Assembly (NCBI GenBank): GCA_011052285.1
Contig: DRJH01000408.1
Coordinates: 1 to 11,216 of the forward strand
Length of the DNA: 11,216 bases
Direction: 5' to 3'
Source of the DNA: Gammaproteobacteria bacterium
GTDB lineage: Bacteria > Pseudomonadota > Gammaproteobacteria > Arenicellales > DRJH01
The notes under the pieces are model-generated. The model saw only the letters and a program-made list of their open reading frames with translations. It was not told the DNA's origin and ran no database searches. The position numbers and the translations under genes were made by a program. Positions 1 to 6,202 of the stretch are shown piece by piece; positions within the stretch are counted from its first letter, which is position 1; every line of letters begins with the position of its first letter.

Positions 1-53
<53 letters not shown>

Positions 54-125
54 CTTTAGCAAGCACTACACCGCCAACATCGGCGAATTTATGGCACAAT
101 ATCCATGGGGTCATGGTGCCAAAAC

Positions 126-199
<74 letters not shown>

Positions 200-225
200 C
201 AGGTAACACGACATCCTGTCACCAC

Positions 226-310
226 TGGTGGAGGGGGGAGGATTCGAACCTCCGAAGGCTGAGCCAGCAGATTTACAGTCTGCCCCCTTTGGCCGCTCGG
301 GAACCCCTCC
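226..310 (-). tRNA. tRNA-Tyr (anticodon GUA)
   Basis: Type II tRNA with a long variable arm, 85 nt including an encoded CCA at 226-228. The acceptor GGAGGGG pairs with CCCCTCC. The anticodon arm is GCAGA-CTGTAAA-TCTGC (anticodon GTA), followed by a variable arm containing GGCTCAGCC and the T loop TTCGAAT. Length and class match bacterial tRNA-Tyr. It is second in the operon, 67 nt downstream of the split tRNA-Thr. Confidence 0.97.
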
Positions 311-417
311 AAGCAAAGTGAAACGGCGGATTTTCAGGTAAAACTGGATAAATGTCAATGGGTTTTTACCCCAAAAATGGAGCCCGCAAAGGGATTCGAA
401 CCCCCGACCTGCTGATT

Positions 418-686
418 CATACCCACCACTGTTTTCACAGCCATCATCAGCTGATAATGTTTGGAGTCTGGACTTTCTCTTCACCCTAGCCCGAGAGATA
501 ATCCAGGACCTTAGGTGGGCGGTGTAAAGTCTCTACACTCCCCCGCTGACTCAGCCAGGGTAGCACGGGATTGCCACGCACTCGGTCGAATCCGCACCAA
601 GTACACATGCGAATCCGCATCAAGCACACAGGTTTCCCCGTTTTAGCCGCCTCCACTGCAGAAGTTTCCCCATGCAGGTGCAATTT
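418..686 (-). ncRNA. Group I self-splicing intron (Azoarcus tRNA-Ile-like, IC3 type) in tRNA-Thr(UGU)
   Basis: In intron numbering (1 = base 686, 269 = base 418) all core helices can be drawn. P1: exon UGU with guide GCA at 6-8 (U36.G6 wobble). P10: 3' exon AAU with AUU at 3-5. P2: CTGCA 10-14/TGCAG 27-31, capped by a GAAA loop. P3: GGCGG 36-40/CCGCC 165-169. P4: CGGG 47-50/CCCG 118-121, flanked by GAAACC and GGCAATCC. P6: CCC 127-129/GGG 145-147 with GCTG/CAGC on top. P7: GACTTT 156-161/AAAGTC 211-216. P8: CACC 170-173/GGTG 202-205. P9 region: CTGT-GAAA-ACAG 247-258. The intron ends in G269. The stretches GTGTAGAGACT, CCCACCTAAGG and AGTCCAG match my memory of the Azoarcus tRNA-Ile intron. 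There is no open reading frame and no homing endonuclease. Self-splicing itself is inferred. Confidence 0.9.
587..632 (-). repeat. Two tandem 23-bp copies within the intron P5 extension
   Basis: The units 587-609 and 610-632 are adjacent and agree at 20 of 23 positions; both start CGAATCCGCA on the plus strand. In the intron RNA they give two successive hairpins with the same GATT loop. One is ATGCG-GATT-CGCAT (607-620). The other is a longer stem, CTTGGT...ACCGAG, spanning 581-601. They lie between the two P5/J4/5 flanks (GAAACC and GGCAATCC), so they enlarge the peripheral P5 domain and leave the core intact. Confidence 0.75.
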
Positions 687-736
687 ACAAATCAGCTGCT
701 CTGCCAACTGAGCTATGCGGGCACAAGCAGATGCGG

Positions 737-765
737 ATTCTAGGGGTATCAAGACCGCAAAGCAA
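737..765 (-). promoter_or_regulatory. Sigma70-type promoter of the tRNA operon
   Basis: On the minus strand a -35 box TTGCTT (765-760) is followed by exactly 17 nt and a -10 box TAGAAT (742-737). Transcription would start near 730, about 8 nt before the tRNA-Thr 5' end at 722. The base pairs just after the -10 box (CCGCATC) form a GC-containing discriminator, as is common for stringently controlled stable-RNA promoters; that regulation is inference. The promoter would serve all four tRNAs. Confidence 0.7.
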
Positions 766-865
766 CCGATAATAGCAGGAATACACAATTCTGCGAACGC
801 TAGAACCTGGCCGCAAGTAAGCTCCCAGGAGCCTGCCCGAAGCTACCGGGTCCTCTCTACTTGGT

Positions 866-916
866 GGCCGTGAAAATTGATGGCTGTGAAAAGCGCCAGA
901 TTGCAGTTTCACGGCC
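866..916. repeat. Inverted repeat just downstream of the SPOR gene, possible transcription or RNA-processing structure
   Basis: GGCCGTGAAA (866-875) and TTTCACGGCC (907-916) are perfect 10-bp inverted repeats. Inside the loop a related element, GGCTGTGAAAA (882-892), forms an imperfect direct repeat with the left arm. The structure starts 4 nt after the SPOR stop codon, so it could end or protect the birA-coaX-SPOR transcript. There is no clear U-tract, so an intrinsic terminator is not well supported. The rest of 723-920 holds the tRNA promoter and no gene that I can support. Confidence 0.5.
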
Positions 917-920
917 TGCA

Positions 921-1562
921 CTATCGAGCAGGTATGTCTGTGGGACAGATCACCCTGTGCAAACGTGCACGTGGATCTGACCAGTTGCGGTTCCGCACTT
1001 TGTCCTCATCTACGGCATTGAGCACCAGCCAATAACTGGCGCCGAGGCTACGCATCTCTTCTCGCTGGTGAGCTTGCAGGCCCTGATCACGAAGATTTTG
1101 CAAAAAACGGCTGGCTCCATCATTCTGGGTAAACAATCCCAGCGAAATCAGCAAAAAACCATTGCTTTGTCGAACCAGATACTGATCATAAATTCCCAGT
1201 TGATTGAGATGATCGCGCATAGTGACACTGGCCAGGCGGCTCTTAAAAGGCCCCATATAAATCCGATAAGCCTGAATCCGTCGATCCGGCGAAGCTTCAA
1301 ACGCTACGGCTTGAACACCCAGTGTGGTCAACAACGTTCTGGACAGAACTGCTGTTGATTTATTGACAAAGGGGCCGACCCGCAGACAGTAGTTTTTCTG
1401 CGCGGTGATCGTCGGTGCGACATACAAACGCAACTGTCCTGGCTGCAACGCTGCCTTAGCTACCGTCAGGCCAGAACCCGTAACCGTACGAACCCCGGTA
1501 GCCCACAGGTAGAGCGCGGCATTTACCAGCAACAGAACTGCAACCCACCACTTTGTTTTCAA
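921..1562 (-). CDS. Inner-membrane-anchored SPOR-domain protein
   Basis: Predicted 213-residue protein. Residues 5-20 (KWWVAVLLLVNAALYLW) form one membrane segment. A linker leads to a SPOR-like region with three similar pieces: CLRVGPF near 59, YRIYMGPFKSRLASVTMRDHLNQLG near 99-123, and FLLISLGLFTQNDGASRFLQNLRDQGL near 136-162. SPOR domains bind denuded septal peptidoglycan, so a role near the division site in the envelope is likely, but the exact function is unknown. I place the start at TTG 1562, which overlaps the coaX stop (TTGA) and has AGGTGG 7 nt upstream. The ATG at 1610 would add 16 residues ahead of the membrane segment and lacks this logic. SPOR proteins are common directly after coaX in gammaproteobacteria, before the tRNA-tuf cluster. 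Confidence 0.82.
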   Translation of the reverse strand: MKTKWWVAVLLLVNAALYLWATGVRTVTGSGLTVAKAALQPGQLRLYVAPTITAQKNYCLRVGPFVNKSTAVLSRTLLTTLGVQAVAFEASPDRRIQAYRIYMGPFKSRLASVTMRDHLNQLGIYDQYLVRQSNGFLLISLGLFTQNDGASRFLQNLRDQGLQAHQREEMRSLGASYWLVLNAVDEDKVRNRNWSDPRARLHRVICPTDIPAR

Positions 1563-2284
1563 TCGGATGCCACCTGTAGCAAACCTCGCAATACCAGGTC
1601 GGAGATACACTGAGTATCAGGAGCCAAATGCCGCTGCAATATGGTACTGTCGCCACCACAAAGCAGATGACAACAAGTTCCACCAAGGGCTGATTCAGCA
1701 CTGCGAACAGCCGCCTGAACCCCACCGACGACAGCCAGCAAAGCACCACGATGAATCGCTGCGGAGGTGGTATCCGGAAACTCTTCATCATCAACCTCAC
1801 TGATCTCAAGTGCGGCCGTACCCTGAACCAATGCTTGCTTGCACAACATCCACCCGGGCAATATGACACCGCCAATAAACACCCCTGCATCAGTCACTGC
1901 ATCCACGGTAATCGCAGTCCCGGCATCTACCACAATCACCGCTTGGCGCACCCTGTACCAAGCGGCTATCGCCGCCAGCCAGCGGTCTACCCCCAGAGAT
2001 TCAGGCGGTTTGTAGGCATTTCGCATTGGCCCAAAGCGTAGTGTACTGTGGGCCTTTATGATCGGTACTCCTTGCGTATTTGCATAATCTTGCAGATGCT
2101 GTAACCAAGCCGCAGATCCGACTGTACTGAGCCAGATTACCTCCACTCCATCGAGTCCAGACCAGATCGAGTAAAAAAAATCCGTGTTGACCCGTGCCGG
2201 AAAAATAACCACTTGATGTTGTGTAGTGGCACTTCCGTAACACCACTTCATCGCAGTGTTGCCCATATCAATCAACAATTTCAC
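1559..2284 (-). CDS. coaX: Type III pantothenate kinase
   Basis: CoaX phosphorylates pantothenate with ATP, the first step of coenzyme A synthesis in the cytosol. The 241-residue protein has the ASKHA-fold motifs of the family: phosphate loop DMGNT (6-10), GPMRNAYKPPESLGVDRW (85-102) around the substrate site, the second phosphate/metal motif VVDAGTAITVD (118-128), and GGVILPG (138-144). Length is normal for the family. Translation starts at GTG 2284, with GAGGG a few bases upstream, 14 nt after the birA stop. The downstream SPOR gene overlaps its stop by 4 nt, so the three genes form one operon. Type III enzymes are typically insensitive to CoA feedback and not inhibited by N-alkylpantothenamides; that is family knowledge, not visible here. 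Confidence 0.95.
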   Translation of the reverse strand: MKLLIDMGNTAMKWCYGSATTQHQVVIFPARVNTDFFYSIWSGLDGVEVIWLSTVGSAAWLQHLQDYANTQGVPIIKAHSTLRFGPMRNAYKPPESLGVDRWLAAIAAWYRVRQAVIVVDAGTAITVDAVTDAGVFIGGVILPGWMLCKQALVQGTAALEISEVDDEEFPDTTSAAIHRGALLAVVGGVQAAVRSAESALGGTCCHLLCGGDSTILQRHLAPDTQCISDLVLRGLLQVASD

Positions 2285-2298
2285 CCTACCCTCACAGC

Positions 2299-3273
2299 TT
2301 ACGACCCGGCTTGTGGACGAAGGCTCAGCGTACCGCCAATGCAGTGATGGATGATGCCAGCAACATCCTCCACCTCCAATTCTCCCCGAAAATTCACGCC
2401 CATCGCCTTACCATTGATACATGGCCCACCCCCTGAAACTATCACCTGATAGCCATGGTAGGCGTGCAACGCATTCCAACGTGCCTGAAAAGGCTTAAAG
2501 CCATATTCTCGAAAATCTCTCATCATAACCTGTAACGCCGTAATCAATTTACTGGCCAGATGATTGCGATCGACCTCAGCGGCGACCACAGCCTGCATAT
2601 CGATCAATGTTCCAGCCAGCGAGTCTGGGGGATCCGGATTGTGCACATTCAACCCCAAACCCAGAACCACACGGCAGGGTCCTTCCCCTTCACCACGAAT
2701 TTCTATCAACAATCCAGCCAGTTTTTGACCTTGGCAAAGTATATCATTCGGCCATTTAAGTGCTAACTCCGGTAGCTTCCAGGCCGATAAGGCCTCAACC
2801 ACCGCAACACCTGCTGCAAGACTGAATCCGGACAACGCAGCAGGCCCCTGCTGCCAGTTCCAGGCCATTGACAACAATATATTTCGGTAAGGTGCTGACC
2901 ACCATTCACGCCCGAGGCGACCCCGGCCAGCAGACTGCAATTCAGCAAGACAGGCTTCACCATCCTCAACCCCGGCGGCCATCATCAACAACTGGTTCGT
3001 CGAAGCCACCCGCTCGTAGACGTGTAACGGTGCCGATGAACGCAAACAAGATGCAATAACGGCCTCATTGAGCAAAGACAGTGGCCAGCGCAATCGATAA
3101 CCACTGCCCGGCGCGGCATGAATGTGCAATCCACTTTTCTTCAGCACCGCCGACTGACGCGAAATGGCCGCCCGACTACAACCCAACCTCCTTGCAAGTT
3201 GCTCCCCACTGACCGGCCGCCCTGTCGCCAACATCATTAAAAATTGCTTGCGTATCGATACCTCAGCCTGCAT
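2299..3273 (-). CDS. birA: Biotin--[acetyl-CoA-carboxylase] ligase and biotin operon repressor
   Basis: BirA makes biotinyl-5'-AMP from biotin and ATP and transfers biotin to the carboxyl carrier protein of acetyl-CoA carboxylase. With its N-terminal winged helix it also represses biotin genes. Residues 21-42 (VSGEQLARRLGCSRAAISRQSA) form the helix-turn-helix. The catalytic domain shows the biotinyl-AMP loop GRGRLGR (116-122), KWPNDI (173-178) and GLGLNV (205-210). The C-terminal part is the small SH3-like domain. I start at ATG 3273 (324 residues), because the resulting N terminus aligns with E. coli BirA (321 residues). An in-frame ATG at 3312 would add 13 residues without a visible ribosome site. 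First gene of the birA-coaX-SPOR operon, divergent from sdaA. The intact HTH suggests a repressor role, but no operator target is visible in this window. Confidence 0.95.
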   Translation of the reverse strand: MQAEVSIRKQFLMMLATGRPVSGEQLARRLGCSRAAISRQSAVLKKSGLHIHAAPGSGYRLRWPLSLLNEAVIASCLRSSAPLHVYERVASTNQLLMMAAGVEDGEACLAELQSAGRGRLGREWWSAPYRNILLSMAWNWQQGPAALSGFSLAAGVAVVEALSAWKLPELALKWPNDILCQGQKLAGLLIEIRGEGEGPCRVVLGLGLNVHNPDPPDSLAGTLIDMQAVVAAEVDRNHLASKLITALQVMMRDFREYGFKPFQARWNALHAYHGYQVIVSGGGPCINGKAMGVNFRGELEVEDVAGIIHHCIGGTLSLRPQAGS

Positions 3274-3394
3274 AGTGATCTCAGCGACGTTGTGATTGTA
3301 ACGGACACGCATTCGGCCAACCGAACCCGCACCTTCAGTACAACCAACTCTACCAGATCGACCCTTCTACCACCATAACGGTTCGGATTGTTAC

Positions 3395-4774
3395 ATGGCC
3401 ATTAGTGTATTCGAGATTTTCAAGGTCGGCATTGGCCCATCCAGCTCCCACACCATCGGCCCCATGCTGGCGGCCGGCAGTTTCCTTAATCGTTGTACTC
3501 AACTACCTGAGCTCCAACAGATTTACCGCATCTACGTCGAGCTATTCGGATCACTCGGGTCTACCGGCCGTGGCCACGGCAGCGATCACGCCGTGTTGCT
3601 GGGCTTGCTTGGGCAACAGCCGCATACCGTTGATCCGGATAACGTGGGCAGGCTGCTGCACGGGGATGACAGACGACTGAATATCCCGTTAGCAAACCAC
3701 ACCCTGGTCTTCGACAAGCGTGATGACTTGCATTTTCATAAACGCAAACTATTGCCTTTGCACCCCAATGGCATGCGCTTCACAGCCCGCGACAGGGCCG
3801 GCGCAACGCTACTCAAAAAAGAGTATTACTCGGTCGGTGGTGGTTTTGTGGCTCAAGCTGATAAAAAAACCGGCAAGCTACGTATCGAGAAAGACCGCAC
3901 CCAACTACCCTACCCTTTTGACAGCGGCGAGAAGCTGCTGCAGTTATGTCAGAAAAATCAGCTGCGCATCAGCAACATCATGCTGGCCAATGAATGCTGC
4001 TGGACAGATGAACACACCGTTCGACAACAATTACTGGATCTGTGGCAGGTCATGCAACAAGGTGTACAGCGAGGCTGCCAACAGCAGGGCGTGCTGCCGG
4101 GGGGCTTGCATGTGCGGCGGCGTGCCCACAAACTGCATAGCCAACTGGCACAGCTTGCCACTGACCAAACACCTGATCCGTTGGCGATTCTTGACTGGGT
4201 CAACCTTTACGCACTGGCAATCAATGAGGAAAATGCGGCGGGTGGGCGAATTGTTACCGCCCCGACCAACGGTGCAGCGGGCGTACTACCCGCGGTGCTG
4301 CATTACTACACCCGTTTCTGTGCCGGTGCCAACGAGCAGGGGATAATCGAATTTCTGCTTACGGCCGCTGCCATCGCCATACTGTACAAAGAAAATGCTT
4401 CCATCTCCGGCGCTGAAGTCGGTTGCCAGGGTGAAGTCGGTGTGGCCTGCTCCATGGCAGCCGCAGCCTTGACTGCAGCCCAGGGCGGTACCATGTTGCA
4501 AGTGGAAAATGCCGCGGAAATCGGCATGGAACATAACCTGGGCCTGACCTGTGATCCAATCGGAGGCCTGGTACAGATCCCCTGTATTGAGCGTAATGCC
4601 ATGGCTGCCATCAAGGCCATCAACGCCCAGCGTCTGGCCGTGAAAGGTGATGGCGAGCATCATGTGACCCTGGACAAGGTCATCCAAACCATGCGCCAAA
4701 CGGGGGCGGATATGAAATCGAAGTACAAAGAAACCTCCCGTGGCGGGTTGGCTGTCAATTTGGTGGAATGCTGA
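3395..4774 (+). CDS. sdaA: L-serine ammonia-lyase, single-chain [4Fe-4S] type
   Basis: Deaminates L-serine to pyruvate and ammonia in the cytosol using a [4Fe-4S] cluster instead of PLP. The 459-residue protein joins the beta domain (1 to about 160, starting FKVGIGPSSSHT) and the catalytic alpha domain (about 180-459). Visible motifs are NEENAAGGRIVTAPTNG (277-293), ASISGAEVGCQGEVG (335-349), GMEHNLGLTCDP (377-388) and QIPCIERNA (394-402). Cluster cysteines are Cys344, Cys386 and Cys397. The last residue is Cys459. In the Legionella pneumophila enzyme the three cluster cysteines and a C-terminal cysteine that folds into the active site (tail-in-mouth) lie at almost the same spacing. The start at ATG 3395 lacks a good Shine-Dalgarno site but fits family N termini. 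A 70-nt gap leads to ispG on the same strand. Confidence 0.96.
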   Translation: MAISVFEIFKVGIGPSSSHTIGPMLAAGSFLNRCTQLPELQQIYRIYVELFGSLGSTGRGHGSDHAVLLGLLGQQPHTVDPDNVGRLLHGDDRRLNIPLANHTLVFDKRDDLHFHKRKLLPLHPNGMRFTARDRAGATLLKKEYYSVGGGFVAQADKKTGKLRIEKDRTQLPYPFDSGEKLLQLCQKNQLRISNIMLANECCWTDEHTVRQQLLDLWQVMQQGVQRGCQQQGVLPGGLHVRRRAHKLHSQLAQLATDQTPDPLAILDWVNLYALAINEENAAGGRIVTAPTNGAAGVLPAVLHYYTRFCAGANEQGIIEFLLTAAAIAILYKENASISGAEVGCQGEVGVACSMAAAALTAAQGGTMLQVENAAEIGMEHNLGLTCDPIGGLVQIPCIERNAMAAIKAINAQRLAVKGDGEHHVTLDKVIQTMRQTGADMKSKYKETSRGGLAVNLVEC

Positions 4775-4844
4775 TGGCTATCTCACAAGCTGCCACCCTG
4801 AACGAACTACAGGTAGCCTGCAGATTCCAACAAGGGAGCAATCC

Positions 4845-5972
4845 GTGGCACGCAATCTGACCCGAACGATCGATATCGGCAATCTGAAAATTGGCAGCGA
4901 CACGGCCATCGTAATTCAAAGCATGTGCGCGACTCCGACACGGGATATTGACGCGACGGTCGGCCAGGTTGTACAACTGCATCATGCCGGAGCCGGTATC
5001 ATCCGTATCGCGGTGGACAATAACCGGGATGCCGTTGCCCTCAAGGAAATCCGTCAGCAAACCGATGCCTGTCTGAGTGTTGATTTACAGGAAAATTACC
5101 GGGTCGCCGTCAACGTTGCTCCCTGGGTTGATAAAATTCGCTACAACCCTGGACACCTGCACCACCACGAACGGCGTAAAACCTGGCAACAGAAGGTACG
5201 ATTTCTAGTCGATGTCGCCAGAGACCACGACTGTGCACTGCGTGTTGGCATCAACTGTGGATCTGTTGACCCACGCTTGTTGGAACAACAACCGCAACAA
5301 GATACCCCGGCCGCGATGCTGCAAAGTGCCCTGGAGCATTGTTCGTTTCTGGACGATATCGGTTTTGAACGTTATGTCGTCTCACTCAAGGATTCTGATC
5401 CGTATAGGGTGATCACTGCCAACCAGCACTTTGCCGCAGCCCGACCCGATGTTCCATTGCACCTTGGCGTCACGGAAGCCGGTATGCCACCGGACGGCAT
5501 TACCAAAACCCGAATCGCCTTTGAACCCTTACTCGGCGCTGGAATCGGCGATACCATCCGGGTCTCGTTGACCCTTCCGTTCGAGAAAAAATGCAATGAA
5601 ATCGAAGCGGGGCGAATGATCCTGGATGATATCGCGGCGGGTCGAATGTTAAACCCGGTTTTAAACCCGATGCGTTTGAATATTATCAGTTGCCCGAGCT
5701 GTTCACGGGTGGAAAATGAGGCTTTTATCGAACTGGCCAGTGACGTCAAATCACTGGCCGGCTATGCCCGCGATCAGGCCATCACCATTGCCGTTATGGG
5801 CTGTCGGGTCAACGGCCCGGGTGAAACAAACAGTGCCGATATCGGCCTTTGGTGCGGGCCAAAAAAAGTCAATCTAAAGCGTGGGGAAGTGGATGTAGGT
5901 GCTTTTTCCTACAACGAGATTCTGCCACAGGTCAGAATTGAACTCGACCGGTTAATCGCAAAGAAACGTTAA
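4845..5972 (+). CDS. ispG: 4-hydroxy-3-methylbut-2-enyl diphosphate synthase, divergent IspG/GcpE
   Basis: IspG reductively converts MEcPP to HMBPP in the MEP isoprenoid pathway with a [4Fe-4S] cluster. Predicted 375 residues, close to the E. coli length, with no plant-type insert. The N-terminal TIM-barrel half includes IVIQSM (22-27), KIRYNPGHL (97-105), RVGINCGS (133-140) and HLGVTEAGMP (206-215). The C-terminal cluster half has SCPSCSR (282-288) and MGCRVNGPGE (318-327), giving Cys283, Cys286, Cys320 and Glu327 as cluster ligands. I choose GTG 4845 because GGGAG lies about 7 nt upstream and the N terminus then fits the family; the open frame extends to 4740 inside sdaA. The family's usual DIHF-type motif reads DLQENYR (80-86), and the gene is not in the usual rodZ-ispG-hisS setting. 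A second-copy or transferred gene is possible. Confidence 0.88.
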   Translation: MARNLTRTIDIGNLKIGSDTAIVIQSMCATPTRDIDATVGQVVQLHHAGAGIIRIAVDNNRDAVALKEIRQQTDACLSVDLQENYRVAVNVAPWVDKIRYNPGHLHHHERRKTWQQKVRFLVDVARDHDCALRVGINCGSVDPRLLEQQPQQDTPAAMLQSALEHCSFLDDIGFERYVVSLKDSDPYRVITANQHFAAARPDVPLHLGVTEAGMPPDGITKTRIAFEPLLGAGIGDTIRVSLTLPFEKKCNEIEAGRMILDDIAAGRMLNPVLNPMRLNIISCPSCSRVENEAFIELASDVKSLAGYARDQAITIAVMGCRVNGPGETNSADIGLWCGPKKVNLKRGEVDVGAFSYNEILPQVRIELDRLIAKKR

Positions 5973-5990
5973 CTTCTCTGTACCACAACC

Positions 5991-6014
5991 GATAGTTTCC
6001 CCGCAAAGACTATC
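5991..6014. repeat. Short inverted repeat after ispG
   Basis: GATAGT (5991-5996) and ACTATC (6009-6014) are inverted, flanked by partly complementary CC/CGG bases. It starts 18 nt after the ispG stop. There is no following T-run, so it is at best a weak terminator or 3'-end structure. Apart from this and the half-repeat at 6045-6066, I see nothing firm in 5973-6202. Confidence 0.3.
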
Positions 6015-6044
6015 CGGGAACGGGATCCGACCGGTTTATTGTCG

Positions 6045-6066
6045 CTATTCTCGGGCAGCCTCTTAG
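6045..6066 (+). repeat. Isolated half-copy of the REP-like element seen at 7953-8001
   Basis: Matches 7980-8001 at 20 of 22 positions and shares CTATTCTCGG and CAGCCTC. It lacks the opposite arm found at 7953-7966, so it cannot form the same hairpin. It lies between ispG and the SDR gene in non-coding DNA. Confidence 0.7.
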
Positions 6067-6202
6067 ACGATCGTGTTGATACTTGACCGCCCTCTTAAGC
6101 AAGCTTTAAGGATTCCACGATACAATCACCCCCTGATCTGCTGTGAGCAATCAATATGCTTCACCAATTAGGTCGATCTATCCAAGGAACGCAAACCCAG
6201 TA

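Larger units (their letters stand above)
378..722 (-). tRNA. tRNA-Thr (anticodon UGU) interrupted by a group I intron in the anticodon loop
   Basis: The 5' exon is 722 down to 687 and ends in the anticodon TGT. The 3' exon is 417 down to 378 and starts AATCAGC. Joined, they form a 76-nt tRNA: acceptor GCCCGCA/TGCGGGC, D arm GCTC/GAGC, anticodon arm GCTGA-TTTGTAA-TCAGC, T arm GGGGG-TTCGAAT-CCCTT (two G.U pairs), discriminator T and encoded CCA at 378-380. G1-C72 and C2-G71 match threonine identity. The 269-nt interruption sits between tRNA positions 36 and 37, so no functional tRNA can form without excision. This is the first gene of the cluster, at the place of thrU in the E. coli thrU-tyrU-glyT-thrT cluster, and has its own promoter just upstream. 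Confidence 0.93.

Noticed and set aside
471..490. RNase P RNA-like string (GGGTGAAGAGAAAGTCCAGACT on the minus strand is reminiscent of it)
   Set aside because: The resemblance to RNase P conserved boxes is short. The same bases form P8/P7 of the group I core, and the other RNase P regions are absent.
587..632. CRISPR array
   Set aside because: Only two units, directly adjacent with no spacers, and located inside a structured RNA.
378..722. tRNA-Thr as a pseudogene broken by a random insertion
   Set aside because: The insert has all core helices of a group I intron, the exact anticodon-loop boundaries, matching P1 and P10 pairing and a terminal G. The two exons rejoin without loss or duplication of a base.
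1068..1358. Plus-strand frame opposite the SPOR gene (and similar frames at 1567-1803 and 1751-2041 opposite coaX)
   Set aside because: Antisense shadows of genes with clear family motifs; no ribosome site or recognisable protein.
4286..4699. Minus-strand frames inside sdaA
   Set aside because: sdaA on the other strand has continuous family motifs; these frames are shadows with no start signals.
4740..4844. Longer IspG start at 4740 overlapping the sdaA 3' end
   Set aside because: The added residues do not resemble IspG, and GTG 4845 has a proper Shine-Dalgarno site.
6075..6142. Promoter for the SDR gene (TTGACC near 6083, TACAAT near 6121)
   Set aside because: The spacing between the two boxes is about 33 nt, too long for a sigma70 promoter, and no better pair was found.
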